Below are positions 50,701 to 62,450 of a stretch of 64,000 nt of DNA, piece by piece. Both the position numbers and the translations under genes were made by a program. This DNA is from Fasciolopsis buskii (lineage: Eukaryota > Platyhelminthes > Trematoda > Plagiorchiida > Fasciolidae). Location of the stretch: positions 227,770 through 291,769 of the forward strand of contig LUCM01005765.1 in the NCBI GenBank assembly GCA_008360955.1, given 5' to 3'. The notes beneath the pieces were generated by a model. It worked only from the letters and a program-made list of their open reading frames with translations. It did not search any database and had not been told where the DNA came from. Position 1 is the first letter of the stretch. Every line of letters begins with the position of its first letter.

Positions 50701-53700
50701 TCTTGCCGGTATTCAAGCCAATGTATTATATAATCTCTGACAAATAAGTCTCAAGATGTGTACTGTTATGATTAGGAATATGGAAAATATTTGTTGGCCC
50801 TATAGTGTTTTGTGGAATTTAAATTTATTTCCGCAAGTTCAACCGTTCAATGCATGATATGCAAACCTTATTGGGTCATCCATACGACAGTTCCAACCAT
50901 TTTGATAGATTACCTCTTGTTCACGAGCCTCGGCTCTTTCATGCATGTCTTGAGCTCGTTGCTGTTTTCGCAATTCCAGTCCGCGATTTCTATGTTGACG
51001 CCATGCGCGCTGAATCAAAATTGCCGAATGTTCATCTTTCGTCAAGTTGGCTGTTTTCTTCCCCTCCACGGGATTAACATCACGTGCTTTCCTCGAGCTT
51101 CTGTTCATTTCGCAATAATAATAATAATCAACACAAATAAAAGTTTACCAAATAAAACTAATCTGAACAAATATCAACCATAATAAATAATTGAAATTGT
51201 TCTTTCTTAATTAACTTCGTATTAAAGCCCCGAACAAAAATAAACAGGACCCGGATTCCTTATTCGTTTTCAAAGACAATCAAGGATCAGTCTCAGATAG
51301 GTAAAAATGCACGAAGCTCTGTGTGTTATTGTCAGTGACTTTGAAAACGTTCGCTGGTCTTAGCTCATATTGCTGATTTCCCTGTGGATCTGGTCGATGA
51401 CTTTGGCGTTTAGACCACAAACGTTTCAGTACCAGCTGAGATTTCAGACTCTGGAAATTTGACCTCGATTGGTGATGAAACGTTTGCCATCTAGAGGCCA
51501 AGTTAACGAAAACCGAAGGTCATCGTTCACTTTGTTTATCAGCAATCTAAGTATCAAACATGAAACATTAATCCAAATGCGACCACTTTTAAACGGGACA
51601 GACAAAATGAACTTTTCATCTCTTAGTACAGGAGATACATATTGAGCATTATAACTTTGTAGTGTTCTGCCTTCCAAAATATCTCAGAAGGTACACCTGT
51701 AGATCTCTGAAGTATTTCTTTCTTATCTTCAACTTTGCATGTCTTGGTCACTGCTAAAACAAGAGTGTTGTCATAGAAGGTAAGGAATGGCAAATAATGG
51801 CTTCATTAGGCATGCAAGAATGTGCTGAGTATACGACGATGATGGTGAAGAAAGGTTCACTCATCCTTTGTTCGTCCAAATACACGGGCAACAGTACTAG
51901 TTGTTTTTTGGTTTACTCAATGAAAACACTGTTACACGCCAATTCCGTTGTAATCGATCTGGAAGTGTGACGACCTTCAACAAGGTTTGTTATGATACAA
52001 CATTACCGTTCACCTCAGAATTATCTCAAAATATGTTACTACGTCCCACGTATCCACTAAAATTTGATTTTACCACGTCTTTCTAATCCATATGCTATTT
52101 CACAGCATAAGTAGCAATCTGCGCTCATGATACGTCCAAGTGATGGCATCGATTGCCCAGAAAAATTTACGGTTTACAGGCGAACACAGCAGTACAGGCG
52201 GTGTAAACGTGTATGCTGAGAGTAGGACAACATGAATATGAATATAACCGTAACGCTTATTTTGTTTTATCTGATCCACAGGCCATGGCGCTCCCGCTTG
52301 TTAGTTTTTCACGTGCCGTGTAGCCATCGGCTGTTGTATTTCATACACATTTCGTGAACATTTACGATGTTACTACTTACCAATTGCAAGTAGTATAATT
52401 ATAGTGGCGCTAAAACCCTCTACGTTTGGGATATTTGACTACTATTCACCTTTTTCGATTCATTATTCGATGTCCGAATGAAATCGGTGATAGGTAAAAA
52501 ACAGTTCGGCAGTTTGGTAAAACTATTTTCAGTCATTGTCCCCTCGTCTGTGGAATATTAGTCTTGCAGTTTAGTCATTCCAGGAATCAGCAAGGATGAA
52601 GTTGGCGCTTTGCTTTGTGCCCCTAAAAAGGGTTATATTTCCGTGAGCAAAGAGTCATAAAGTTAATCATTATTATTATTATTATTATCATAAGCCTGGT
52701 TTTTAACTATCTGTATTGCGTTCATTACGAATCATTCAGCCAAACCGCGAATAATCCCTGAACGTAATTCAGCTAAAAAAGGTAAATGTCTAAATTAATC
52801 TAAACCGTGTGTATGGATTAGCAAATATCGTAACAAAACGTACTTACATTATTATCCCCGATGAGTTCTCATTTATTGTAAGTGATCTTATCACTACAAT
52901 CCGTGCTTAAGAAGAATTATCAGCAGTGCAAAATTAATCAAGTACATGTTTGAAGGTTGACCAACACGATATGGCATTTTGAGTCTTTCAGGGCATCAGT
53001 GATCGATCCAGGTACTCATTAATTGGTCCCACCATCTACGCGCATAACCTGCCCATGACCTATCTGGACATGTTCTCAGCTTGATATATCTCCGTTGTTA
53101 ATTCAAGCGACATCAGTGCGTCCCGTTTCAGCTCGCTTTCGATGATTCAGGTCCGACTATTATAAAGACTTGTGAGTAACAAAAACGACTGACATTTTTG
53201 GTCACAACCAAGTGATATATATATATATATATATATGCATATATCTCTTCCTCGGTCTTCATTTCGAGTGACGCTCCTGTTGGGCTTTGACCAGGCCACG
53301 AAAATCAGACCTCATTCAAATCTGTTCACAACCTAGGTCAGAGAGCAATGATTCTGACTTTTCACTCCAAGGATACGAGTTAAACAGATACCTTATCTGT
53401 GTGACATTCACGCGATCCACACAATTTTTGTTACCTTGACCGGATTTCTGCTCATCAGAACATCCTCACATTCCCCAACAGGACAGGCTTTCTCATAATC
53501 CATTCTTTATTCTGACTGCTCCTATCGGATCGCTCAACGGTCTGCCAAATGTACCATCTCCACTAGTTTTTCTTTTTGGATACGCCGAGTTATACAACCG
53601 TGAACATTCGAACAAATCCAACCACTGAATGTTAAAACTATTGCTACAAATCTAAGATGAACGATCTTAAGAAGAATTCTACACCAGCAACACGGTTTAA

Positions 53701-56700
53701 GCAAGCCCGAATGATGAAGTTCACGAAGTTTTTACAGTGGAGTTCGAAAAAAGGTGAATCAAGATGATGGCGACCTAATAACAACCAAAAATAATGACAA
53801 AATAAATAAACTAGAAGTACAAACGATTTTCAAATCGATCTTAGTCCATCCTGTGCATTTAAACGAGCCAATCAAGTTTGACACCAGTTAGAAAAAAATT
53901 GGATGGACATTGTCTTCCAGTTAACGCCAACGGCCTGGTGACAGCCCACAAGTCTTTTGTGTTCACTGTTTGCAATCGCTAACCAATTGTTCCCTGGCAC
54001 ACCAATTTCACCTTGATTAGCAACTGATAACATGCTGCCTGCTTTTTAAATCACCCCAACATCGAATGTAGAAACACTTGTCCACCGCACGATACAATCC
54101 GTGACAACGTCCACATACGCTTACGCTTCGCAAGCTCATGACTCTGCAAAATGTCGGATGCTTGCCCAATATGAGTAACTTTGTGCATCTGAACGTGGGT
54201 AATTTTCATTGTGAATTGGACAGTCAATAAATAAGTGTCCGAAGGTCACTGTCACAGATTGTACATTGAAGACCCGTCAGCTACCTGGCTGGAGACACTG
54301 AAGGATATGGCAGTGAACCGTGAACAGCGGCGATCATGTTGTCATTTTCTATTGAATCAGAATAATTGAAAAAGTGCGGTTGCAAAGTTAGACTGTGTTC
54401 CGTATGTTGGCTGCTGCAGTATTCTTATCTTTTCCCACCTGTGTAGGTCCACTCCCTGTTCCCCTTGGACATTCATTCTTTTTATATAAACGTGTAACTC
54501 TAGGGAAAAGGCAGCGGTCAGTGAGGCTTGCCTTGTTGTTCAACGCTGCACGAAGATGATGACGATGATGCTATGCGTCGATAATGATGATGATGATGAA
54601 GACAACAGATTCCGTACCATCTGATTCGATTTGTTAGTATTTAAGAGGACAAATCTGATCTAGTAGTCAACTTATTTTCCCGCGTTAGAGTTTTAACCAG
54701 GATAGGAGACAATAAAAGTAAGATAAAGCAATTTTCCTCAAACGAGCAAAACGAAAACAACGAAAACAACTCTCCTGAGCATCGTCACCCACCGGGTACC
54801 ACCATTTGGTACCCGGGTACCACCGGGTACCAAATGTCATCATCACATGGGTTAGTATAGCGTTCAAATTTTGTTTTATTTATTTTTTTATCAGTGGGTA
54901 AATGGGGCATCGAAAATAAACGTATTTTTCTGTTCCTCCAGACATTGTTAAGCGAGTTACTTGATGACAATCTGTGGACACACTATAGGGCTTTGTGATC
55001 GAACAAGTTAGGACAGAGGTATCGCTTTTCCGAGGAAGTGATTTTGCTTTCTATATCTGGTCAGCCATTGTGACTCAGTTATACGGGTAGTAGCGAGCAA
55101 TTTCTTGTTATGCTTCGGAAAGAAATGTTATTTCCATCGACCTGTTGGGTTGTTTCTCAAAGTTACCATATGTTAACATAAAAATCTACATATACCCAGT
55201 TGCTTTCGCAAGTCAAATGTCAAAATCTGATTTTCCATTCTGTGCAGCGGAAAACTTACAGTAATAACCTCGGAGAACTCTCATATGTTCTCACGGACGA
55301 ATGATTTTCACTGACTTGATCCAATTGTAATCTGTATGTGATTAAAATGATAAGAAAATTGGGGAATAAGGATGAGTTTGGAATCGGAAGAACAAATCCA
55401 ATTCCCCGATAGACGGACTGTTTGCTTATCATGCCAGTGTAAAACATTAGTTTACGTAGTTGTGATGACGGAGATCGTATGAACGGTATCTCGCGGTTTT
55501 TAGTCATACTAAAGGAATTTCGCATCATTCTTCTTATTGTATTTAAAAATTGCAGGTTAGTAGGATGAACTAACATTTAAGACGGTTGCTGTGCGGTGGG
55601 AGGACGATCAAAATTAATCGGCCCAACCGAGCTCCAATGTTGATGTTATTCTAAAAAAGCGGATGAGTAACATGCCTTCTGGCGACAATAAAGGATATGG
55701 CAGTGAACGGTGAACACTGGCGATTGTGTTATCATTTTCGGTGGGATCAGAATGATTGAAATAGTATGTTTGTACAGTAAGACTGTGTTCCGTCTAATGG
55801 TTACTGCAACATCTTATCTGTTCCCGCCTTTGTAGGTCCACTCCCTGTTCCCCTTGGATATTCACTCTTTTTATGTAAACGTGTAACTCTGGGGCAAAGG
55901 CAGCGGTCAGTGAGGCTTGCCTTGCTGTTTAACGCTGAACGATGATGATGATGCCTACCGAACTGTCATTCTACATCCCCGTTTGATTTATTTTTTTCCT
56001 AGGTCGAAATAAAAGAGCTCTAGAATCGAATTCGCTTGGCTGGTTGCTGAAAAAATTCTCTTCATAATAATTAACATTTTATTTCTTTCTTGGTAAATCA
56101 TCAAACCAGATAGTCCCAAAGGAATAAGTCACGCTCTGTTCGCATGTTTCAAGGCTCGAAGATCTTGCCAATGATGGTTCCATGGCAGCAGTTGCAAATT
56201 CGTACACAGGCAAGCCATATTTTAAGAAACCGCCAAAACATTTCCCGAAAAGATCACGGTGGGCACATTTGCAAACAACAGTGGAATGAACAAGCCCGTT
56301 TTCAGCAAATGGTAATGACCCAAGTGCATCAGAATATACCACGTTAGTTGGCGAGTGATGCATGATTCAGCATCAGTGCCCAACGCCACACTGAGCACTA
56401 TAGAAAGAGCTGTCTGACTATGTTATCCTTGACAGGGATCATCAAATGCGTATGCATCTGTATAGCTTCTAAAATGTCCAGTCTCCAATAAAACGTGTCA
56501 TTTCGTTAGATTGCGACATAAAAAAACGCTTCGACTTGGCTGTCGCCCTTTGTTTAAAAGTGGGCGAGCCTTTCTAAGCGTCATTTGAGGTCATCTCAGC
56601 CCATCAACCGGGATGGCTCTATATTGTCCGATTGCTGGACAGTGGTGCCTGAGACGATGGCTCGATCGATTTGGAATGCCAGTTGGATTTGTTGTCATCC

Positions 56701-59700
56701 AGTTCCCAAAATGTTTAATTGGATGATCTTGAATGAATGGGAAAATGTTGAATCGTAACATTCCGAACATCGACGTCGTTTGGAAATAATGTCGTCAAAA
56801 GGGAACAAAACATCTATCCGGGTATGGAAGTGTAAAACACAGCAATATTCATATACTCTAGTGATAATGTACTTAAGATGGACAAAAGAAGTTTGAAAAG
56901 ATGAATTCAACGGCACGAGTAGGGCAGAGATTGAGTACTTCCTCTGAGCAATCGGCGATGAAAGAAAATTCCCAGAAACAAAGACCGAATCTCCGTGAGA
57001 ATTATTAAATCCGAAACAAACACTGACCGTCTCAGTCGGATGACAACGGCTTCATTAATATAGTCGTTTAGATTCATGCCTGTGGACTTAAACACCGCGG
57101 ACGATTACGTTTGAAAAATGTTCGGACAAAGGTTTAAAATGAAATAAAAATACCATGTTTAGATCCATAAGTATCCAGCATGCCATAAAAGGGTGGGAAT
57201 AAAGAGATACTACTTAATACATTATTGATTTTTGCCCTACAAGTTGTTATCCGTGTTCCGTTTCCCCACGATTTACAAAACAGCCGTTCAAATGAGAGAG
57301 GTCATTGGGATAAAAATAACTGTACCAATGGAATTTTAGAGCTGTGCAAACATACATATATATATATATGATGAGTAAAAATATCTGCGGCTCAGGTTGC
57401 ATATTTTTAGTGCACAAAAACGAACGGAACTAGCGATCGCATTCAACCACTCATTCACGTTTGACAACGAGTCCTAGTTTGGATCGAAACGTCACGATAA
57501 GCACATTTACTCAGTGTACGCCTTCTCACCTCTAAATATATATATATATATATATATACGTTTGTTCAGACAAGCTTCTATCTAAATTAGAATAATCGGA
57601 CGATGGTGTGCAACGCTACGAAGATTCAAGTGATTTGAGGGTTTTCCTCTGACATCAAAGCGACAGAGTAGGTATGTTTGGTATGCGTTTTTGGCTTCTT
57701 CGAAATGTGAACTGCTTTTGCAGGACTCGGTCGGCACAAAGCCGAACCTTGTTCTTGTAAGAGAAACGACTGGGTGAGTCGGACAAATTTAGTTACTCGA
57801 GTAGTTGGATGTTACCTGGGCCTCGTATAACGGAAGAGGTATCTTCAAGTACACAGAAGGCTCGATTGGTTTTCGCTAATTTCAGGCGTGTGTGTTGTCG
57901 GCATGATATCCAGCTATCGACCAAACGTCAAGTATACAAGGCAGTAGTGTGGTCGGTATTAGTCTACTGTTCCGAAACATGAGCGTTGCGAGCAGAGAAT
58001 GTCCGACGTCTTTCAGTGTTTGAACACCGTTGTGTTCGCAATATGGGCACAATATGATGGAAGAATTTGATGATTAATTCAGGTATTAGCCTTGAGATAC
58101 TGTGTCCTACGATTCAGTCTTTAAAACAGCCAATAAATCCGTGCAGGTTGAGGTATTTATGACTTGTTTTTCACGATCACAGAACGACTGCCTCGGTGTA
58201 CGTCACTCATCGAAGCAGGTAATGGTTGGAAGAAGGTTCGAGGTGACAGTAGATGGCAAGGGCATATGTATGAAAGTTTTGAACAGTAGACTGGCTCGTG
58301 TAGGTAAAGTTAGACTGCCGGGTTACGGTTCAAGAGATCCCCCAGGCGATTGCTGGATACGATAAGACCCCTAGTCAATGATTTTCTTTCATTTGAAATC
58401 TTTCTTCTTCTGCATAGTTCTTCAGTTTGTTATTTTGCAATCGATATTTCATTATTCTCCGTTTTTCTTCAGTTTGGGCAGATGATGGTGTGAGGTAGTA
58501 TCCAGAACGAAAGACCTTTGTTGTGTGGTCAATGGACATCCAAATAGAGGGAATATACATGCACATATTTGTATGCAATCTTATTAACATTAATCATTAA
58601 AAACTATTTTTTGTCAGTATTTACTGTGTATACTTGACAATTATAAATTTGTTTCAGGAAAAGTTCAGACACTGCTACTGAAAATTGCTCCTAATTTCAG
58701 GAAAGTCATCTTAAAGAAGTGACCCATACTTTGTATGATAAATCATCTCATTTTCATTTTACTAAGCACAGTAAATCGATCAAGTAGATAGTTTTAAGCA
58801 CGCGCATTCATACATGTGCACTCACACATACGCGCATACACCACCAAGTTCATACATACATTCAAAAGTTCATACGTGATGCCCTCCTGTTTTGTTGGTC
58901 GACCAAGTAACCAGCGACCTTGAAACTTACCCACGCGTCAGAGTATTTAGTAGATGACATAATATTTACGAATTGTTTGTACGTACCTACCTCCTTTTCC
59001 CCTTTGAGTATGCACTATTATCTGTCTCTTCTAACTAATGAAAGGGTAAATCGAAGTCTAGAACGGCTTAATCAAATCGACATATGTGCCTGGCCTCATT
59101 CGAAGTCAATAACGAGGACTGTTAGGATCCCATTTCTGCAAACTCACTTGGCCAGTTCCGATTGTTTCTTATAGAACGCGACGTCTTCTCGTAAATGTTG
59201 ATTCGTCAACTCCAATGAATTTGCATGACTGCGCACGGAAGCCAACTCGTCAGCAAATTCGTTTCGCGATGGGATAGGCCGGGCAACCGGTTGGTTGTGA
59301 CGAAATCCATTCGATACTGAGACCAGAAACGGGAAGAATCAAACCACCTGCCTGAATTTTTACTTGTCAAAATGTGTGCATACAACGATTAGCGGGAAGT
59401 AAGCTAACAAGGCTACATCACAAAAGATATTCGAGAAGTCTGAGTACAGTGACGAAAAATGAAGATCAGTATAAAATTATACATTCTATTGTTTGGAAAC
59501 CATTTATTGACGATGTTATCTCGACCGGTGATGAAACTTTTCCGACCCAAACGCCAGACTAGGCAATCCGAACCCCGTGAAAACCAACAATCTGAGCTAC
59601 ACGACCAACCCAAATTTTCAAGTCGACTGACACCATATATATCCGCCGGATGGGATGGACGATCGTGAGTCCATCGTCGTGGCCCCTAGGATATACTTCG

Positions 59701-62126
59701 TCGTGTTTGGAGTTCCTAGGATAAAAGTCAATTGCCGTAGGTTTGGGTGTGCAGCCACGACAGACTAGTCATGAAAAGGTCCTATATCACATAGTGCTGG
59801 AATTCACTAAACCGCCGAGACTCTGACCGGCTAGGTTAGTGGCTATCATGCTAAACATACAATCGTTCACCCACCCACCCCGGGGGAGGGGTTCATTCGC
59901 TGTTGGGAGCGATGAATATGCAAAGATAATGATACCCAAAAAGCAATGAAACTGTTGGCTACTCAGTAGTCAGTTACTTTTTTGTCGCAATTCTATTAAT
60001 AGAATCGTAAATAAAGCATGTGGATTAAGCGAATTTGTGACTGAGCTAGTGCTTGTATTCGTGTTGTGCCGGCACGGTGTATAACCATTTTCCTAACACT
60101 TGACAATGCGCCGTGCGTGGAAATTAGTTAGGATTAGTGGGTGGTCTGATGGGCAGAGAATCTGCGTGAAAATTTTTATTTCAACACTTGACTAAATTAC
60201 GGCGAAACATTTTAGGTAATCGACTGATAGCTCCCACGTAGATCATCCTTCGTCAAGAAAAGGAACTAAACTGAAGACGAATTGACGAGGTAAAATTGGT
60301 TTTAGCAAACCCCTTGAGGAGACGGATGAAACAGGATAAACGCTTGGAACAAAAGACTGATTTCATCCTGAATGTTATCATGTTCATAACATCGCTGTGA
60401 TTACCACGGTCGACCTTGTTCAAGGCAATCCTAAGACCAAATCCAATTCGCAGTCAACCGTATTCATCCTCTTCACCAGAAAGGACCTACATCCGGGTTA
60501 TCGATCGGGCGCTTGGCGACCGTCACTCCAACCTGGTCGAGCGTCTGTGTGACCTGTGGACTGATACCCTATCACACTTAGCTGTATTTTTAACGTCCGG
60601 ACTATCCTATACGATGACCAATGCAGTTCGGGATTTGTTGTATTGTACTATTCATGAAGTTTATAGGCGAGTATATTGCTTGGAGGTTAAGCCTCTGAGA
60701 AGGAGAACGATTAGGATTCTCAACTAAGGTCTTTGATCCTAGCAAGCACCTGTCAACAGGGCTGCGATAGAAGGCTAAGTAGAAGTTTACCTACTTGGAT
60801 AAATTATTCTTCCACTTTAATTTGATCTGTTAAGCCAATTATTTCGGCCACGCATACTTGCTTGTAGATGGATTCCCCTTCTTGTTTTCCACTCCACTAA
60901 ATCTGTTTCATTAGTGAGATTGTCATCCAACATGTTTACCCGGCCACCGACTTTTGCACAAATAAGATGCTAGTCATCTTTCACTAGTCCAGGTAGGTGA
61001 TATATTGGTTACCATTGTCACAACCCTCACCGGAATAAGTGTCACGGTCGGTGAGCATTCTAGGGTTTTTGGTGCCGCAGATTTTGGTTCTATTGTTAAT
61101 TTTCCAAAAGAATCTACCCTTTTCTCAGTATTTCGAAGTTGACGTTATTTTAAAAATTTACGGTTGAAAATCTCGGTATATCCGCAAAAAGATTCATCAA
61201 AACTCGTTCTTTGATTGGCTGTTTCACACATCGACCAAGGATACCCAACACATCTACATAAACGATAGGGCTCACTTGACTTCTGACTTGTATTGGTGGG
61301 TCACCAATAAACGCTCGGCAGTACTCTGTGTTCGTCTTCTCTCTTCCGCTAGCGAGCTGGGCTAGCTGTTCGTATTCCGCGCGTTTTTCTGTTCTGTGTG
61401 GCTGCTCATTCGAGGGAGCAGCAGTTCCGTTCCATTCGTTGTGCGACTACGGGGCTTGAAGACTGGAGCCCGAACTATTGTCTCCAACCTTAGTGTGTGT
61501 TCGTGTCCTACTAGACCACAAGCTGTGTGCTCGCTCCTGTGATATCGTGCGACGCTAGTGCTTACGTCTTGTGTTTAAATGTGCTTGTGTAAATCAAACA
61601 AATTCGGCAACCCAACGATGAGAAATCGCGAGATTCATTTATAATCTTTGGTTTATGACTAAAATTTCGACTGAAAAACACTTGCATTACAATAACCCTA
61701 TCCATATTGACAACGGGAGTGAATTATGACACCAAATCCAGTGAACTTTATTCAACTATATGTTTAAACTCTAATTATATCTCGAAATATTGGTTATTCC
61801 CGATGACGTCATAATTCTACCAGTCCCATATAGAGTCTTATGCTTTTCTAATTGATTTTACTAAACGGACATGCCAGGTTACAGGGATTGAGTTAACGAA
61901 ACAATCGCTAGCTATCACCGAATCGAGTAGGCTATCCCAATCAGGTTTAATCAATAGTGTTTCATCATACTCACGTTTGCTCTCGACCATTCTTGCCAGA
62001 AGAATTTCATTCTTTCCATCCGTTTGTTCTGCATAGGATTCCTGTCAAGTTCACAAATCAACCGTTGTAAATAAACAAAATTTAAGAATTTACCTGCGCT
62101 AGCTCATCATTTCCTTGATCACCCAT
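44744..62126 (-). CDS. Coiled-coil and IQ-motif protein, five coding exons
   Basis: The exons in transcript order are 62094-62126 (coding part), 61975-62041, 59148-59316, 50914-51100 and 44744-45010. The intron phases 0, 1, 2 and 0 match at all four joins, each with GT-AG ends; the first intron is only 52 bases. The product has 240 residues: an N-terminal acidic part, a coiled coil in exon 3 (SLELTNQHLREDVAFYKKQS), a full IQ motif at 119-129 (IQRAWRQHRNR), and two degenerate IQ-like repeats ending in HGHL-x-R near 158-168 and 217-227. IQ motifs bind calmodulin-type proteins. The frame stays open upstream of the proposed ATG inside exon 1, so more 5' exons are possible, and further in-phase exons could hide in the 8 kb intron. 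It might be related to ciliary IQ proteins such as IQCE, but I cannot confirm this. Confidence 0.7.
45640..46180 (+). mobile_element. LINE fragment in an intron, antisense to the host gene
   Basis: The plus strand has pieces of LINE reverse transcriptase: HFNPPTESDVVWSIQILRRR (45668-45730), like the 'PPSEEEV-AI-LK' region, then DEERVPVNWSDPVIAHI (45820-45870), like 'EE-VP-NW--S-IVPI'. A later piece near 46050 has LGYVLRMA. It is old and scrambled. Confidence 0.55.
46290..46400 (+). repeat. Diverged third copy of the 54/55 kb repeat
   Basis: A segment with TATCGTTTTCCGTCGAATCA, AATGATTGAAAA and TTAGATTGTGCATTCCGT aligns with the start of the 270-base repeats at 54.3 and 55.7 kb. The second half of the repeat is not visible here. 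Confidence 0.4.
47270..47510 (+). mobile_element. LINE reverse transcriptase fragment joined to the next LINE
   Basis: ATGGAAGAATGAAACTGGAC and 'ISLIPIASNLL' (47490-47530) match a region found inside family A near 4770 and 49400. Here it comes directly before the 5' end of another family A copy, so two LINE pieces abut. Confidence 0.5.
47510..50580 (+). mobile_element. LINE family A, copy 2 (decayed)
   Basis: This is collinear with the copy at 2745-6190 over most of its length: 5' region (SRWLALSTVGSGPLNKRPN near 47590), endonuclease remnants near 48300, reverse transcriptase pieces near 49400-49650, and the C-terminal block from 49868 (LNLCSYRSQVVKNFKYVACL). It extends further 3' than copy 1, to RLPGW-like DFLVGTRE near 50440. 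At 49721-49750 the catalytic site reads YPNDND, the same variant as in copy 1. It lies in an intron of the IQ gene, on the opposite strand. Confidence 0.8.
50824..50913 (-). promoter_or_regulatory. Possible intronic alternative 3' end of the IQ gene
   Basis: If the weak donor GAG/GTAATC (at 50908-50913) is not used, the frame reads on for about 24 codons, stops at TGA (50839-50841), and meets an AATAAA at 50824-50829 nine bases later. That would give a shorter product with the full IQ motif but without the two C-terminal repeats. Confidence 0.45.
51290..51500 (-). repeat. Dispersed repeat R, copy 4
   Basis: The minus strand shares GATGAAACGTTTG and related segments with the other R copies, especially the one at 59.5 kb ('CCACAGGGAAATCAGCAATA' aligns to its AACCAACAATCTGAGC region). 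It is in an IQ gene intron. Confidence 0.45.
51501..54299. other. Part of the large IQ gene intron
   Basis: No exon could be supported. There are a short ATT run (52672-52690), an AT run (53214-53236) and a GCTTTGACCAGGCCACG segment near 53287 similar to one near 37780. Confidence 0.4.
54300..54560 (+). repeat. 270-base direct repeat, copy 1
   Basis: It starts AAGGATATGGCAGTGAACCG and passes GTAGGTCCACTCCCTGTTCC, then GTGTAACTCTAGGG, and ends TTCAACGCTGCACGA followed by GATGATG units. The end resembles the 3' tail of an RTE-type LINE or a SINE that uses one, but this is inference. Confidence 0.75.
54792..54836. repeat. KpnI/SmaI-like palindrome cluster
   Basis: Overlapping inverted repeats are built from GGTACC and CCCGGG cores. 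The longest is perfect, with 14-base arms: CATTTGGTACCCGG (54803-54816) and its reverse complement at 54823-54836, around a six-base centre. A second pair, CCGGGTACCA (54792-54801) with TGGTACCCGG (54807-54816), shares an arm. The transcribed strand could form alternative hairpins. Confidence 0.85.
55680..55945 (+). repeat. 270-base direct repeat, copy 2
   Basis: This is the same unit as at 54.3 kb in the same orientation about 1.4 kb away, starting AAAGGATATGGCAGTGAACG, passing GTAGGTCCACTCCCTGTTCC and ending TTTAACGCTGAACGATGATG. The last 100 bases are the best conserved. Confidence 0.75.
56079..56363 (-). other. Unassigned minus-strand frame
   Basis: A 94-codon frame (including YSDALGSLPFAENGLVHST and RSSSLETCEQSVTYSF) ends in a TAA that overlaps AATAAA. 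The composition is protein-like, but no domain is recognised and no acceptor is obvious. It lies in the large IQ gene intron. It may be a remnant of a mobile element. Confidence 0.25.
57660..58510 (+). mobile_element. LINE family B, copy 3 (3' part)
   Basis: This contains the C-terminal region and 3' end of family B: the segment from CAGGACTCGGTCGGCACAAA (57724), frames like 'SIQKARLVFANFRRVCCRHD' (57860-57900), and RVGRCRLPGWGPRDPP-like VGKVRLPGYGSRDPP (58300-58340). It is collinear with the minus-strand copy at 20.1-21.05 kb, including about 130 bases after the coding part. The minus-strand frame at 58375-58590 is antisense to this 3' end. Confidence 0.75.
59470..59640 (+). repeat. Dispersed repeat R, copy 5
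   Basis: The plus strand reads ACCGGTGATGAAACTTTTCC, then CAAACGCCAGACTAGGCAAT and CCGAACCCCGTGAAAACC. It overlaps short open frames but has no coding motif. Confidence 0.5.
60480..60685 (+). CDS. Candidate exon, unrecognised
   Basis: A strong acceptor (TATTCATCCTCTTCACCAG) is followed by 68 open codons, ending at a possible donor GAG/GTTAAG. The residues are well mixed and helical-looking (ERLCDLWTDTLSHLAVFLT, TMTNAVRDLLYCTIHEVY). The exon starts in phase 1 and ends in phase 0. It lies on the plus strand inside an intron of the IQ gene. It could belong to the gene ending at 62944, though at least one more exon would be needed to fix the phase. No family is recognised. Confidence 0.4.
60728..61968. 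other. Intron of the IQ gene, LTR-like segment
   Basis: The part between about 61016 and 61610 begins TGTCACAACCC and contains a CAATAAACGCTCGGCAGTAC segment, which recalls a solitary LTR. I found no target-site duplication and no second copy, so this is not called as an LTR. Confidence 0.3.
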
Positions 62127-62450
62127 CTGCGCTGAACCTGGAACGAAAAGAACGAATGAACTCATAGCTTCCGGATTTTACGTAAACTTCGAGCAATTTG
62201 ATGAACTAGTGAATTGCCATTTTGTATAAAACCATAAAATGTAAAGCTGTTGAGATCCGAGCAATTCTTTCAATCTTCTCAATTGCTCCAATGAAACATG
62301 TTAATTGACTTTTGTATGAGACCGAGTCACGTGACTGGGTCCTATGCTTTACTTGTCAATGGATGTTTCGTTATCGTTCCTTTCCAATAAATTTGTTATC
62401 CAGTGCGATTACTTTTCTACCCAAAAACAAGATCACATTTTTGATTACAG
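62127..62450. promoter_or_regulatory. Possible shared promoter region between divergent genes
   Basis: This segment separates the first coding exon found for the IQ gene (minus) from the first supported exon of the plus-strand gene. An acceptor TTTTCGTTCCAG (62138-62149) shows that the IQ gene has a further 5' exon in or beyond it. No core promoter element was identified. Confidence 0.25.

Noticed and set aside
58375..58590. Small lysine- and glutamate-rich protein on the minus strand
   Set aside because: It is antisense to the 3' end of a LINE, and the same sequence occurs at 20.1-20.2 kb in the matching LINE copy.
61016..61610. Solitary LTR of a retrotransposon
   Set aside because: It starts TGTCAC and has an internal AATAAA, but no clear CA end, target-site duplication or second copy was found.
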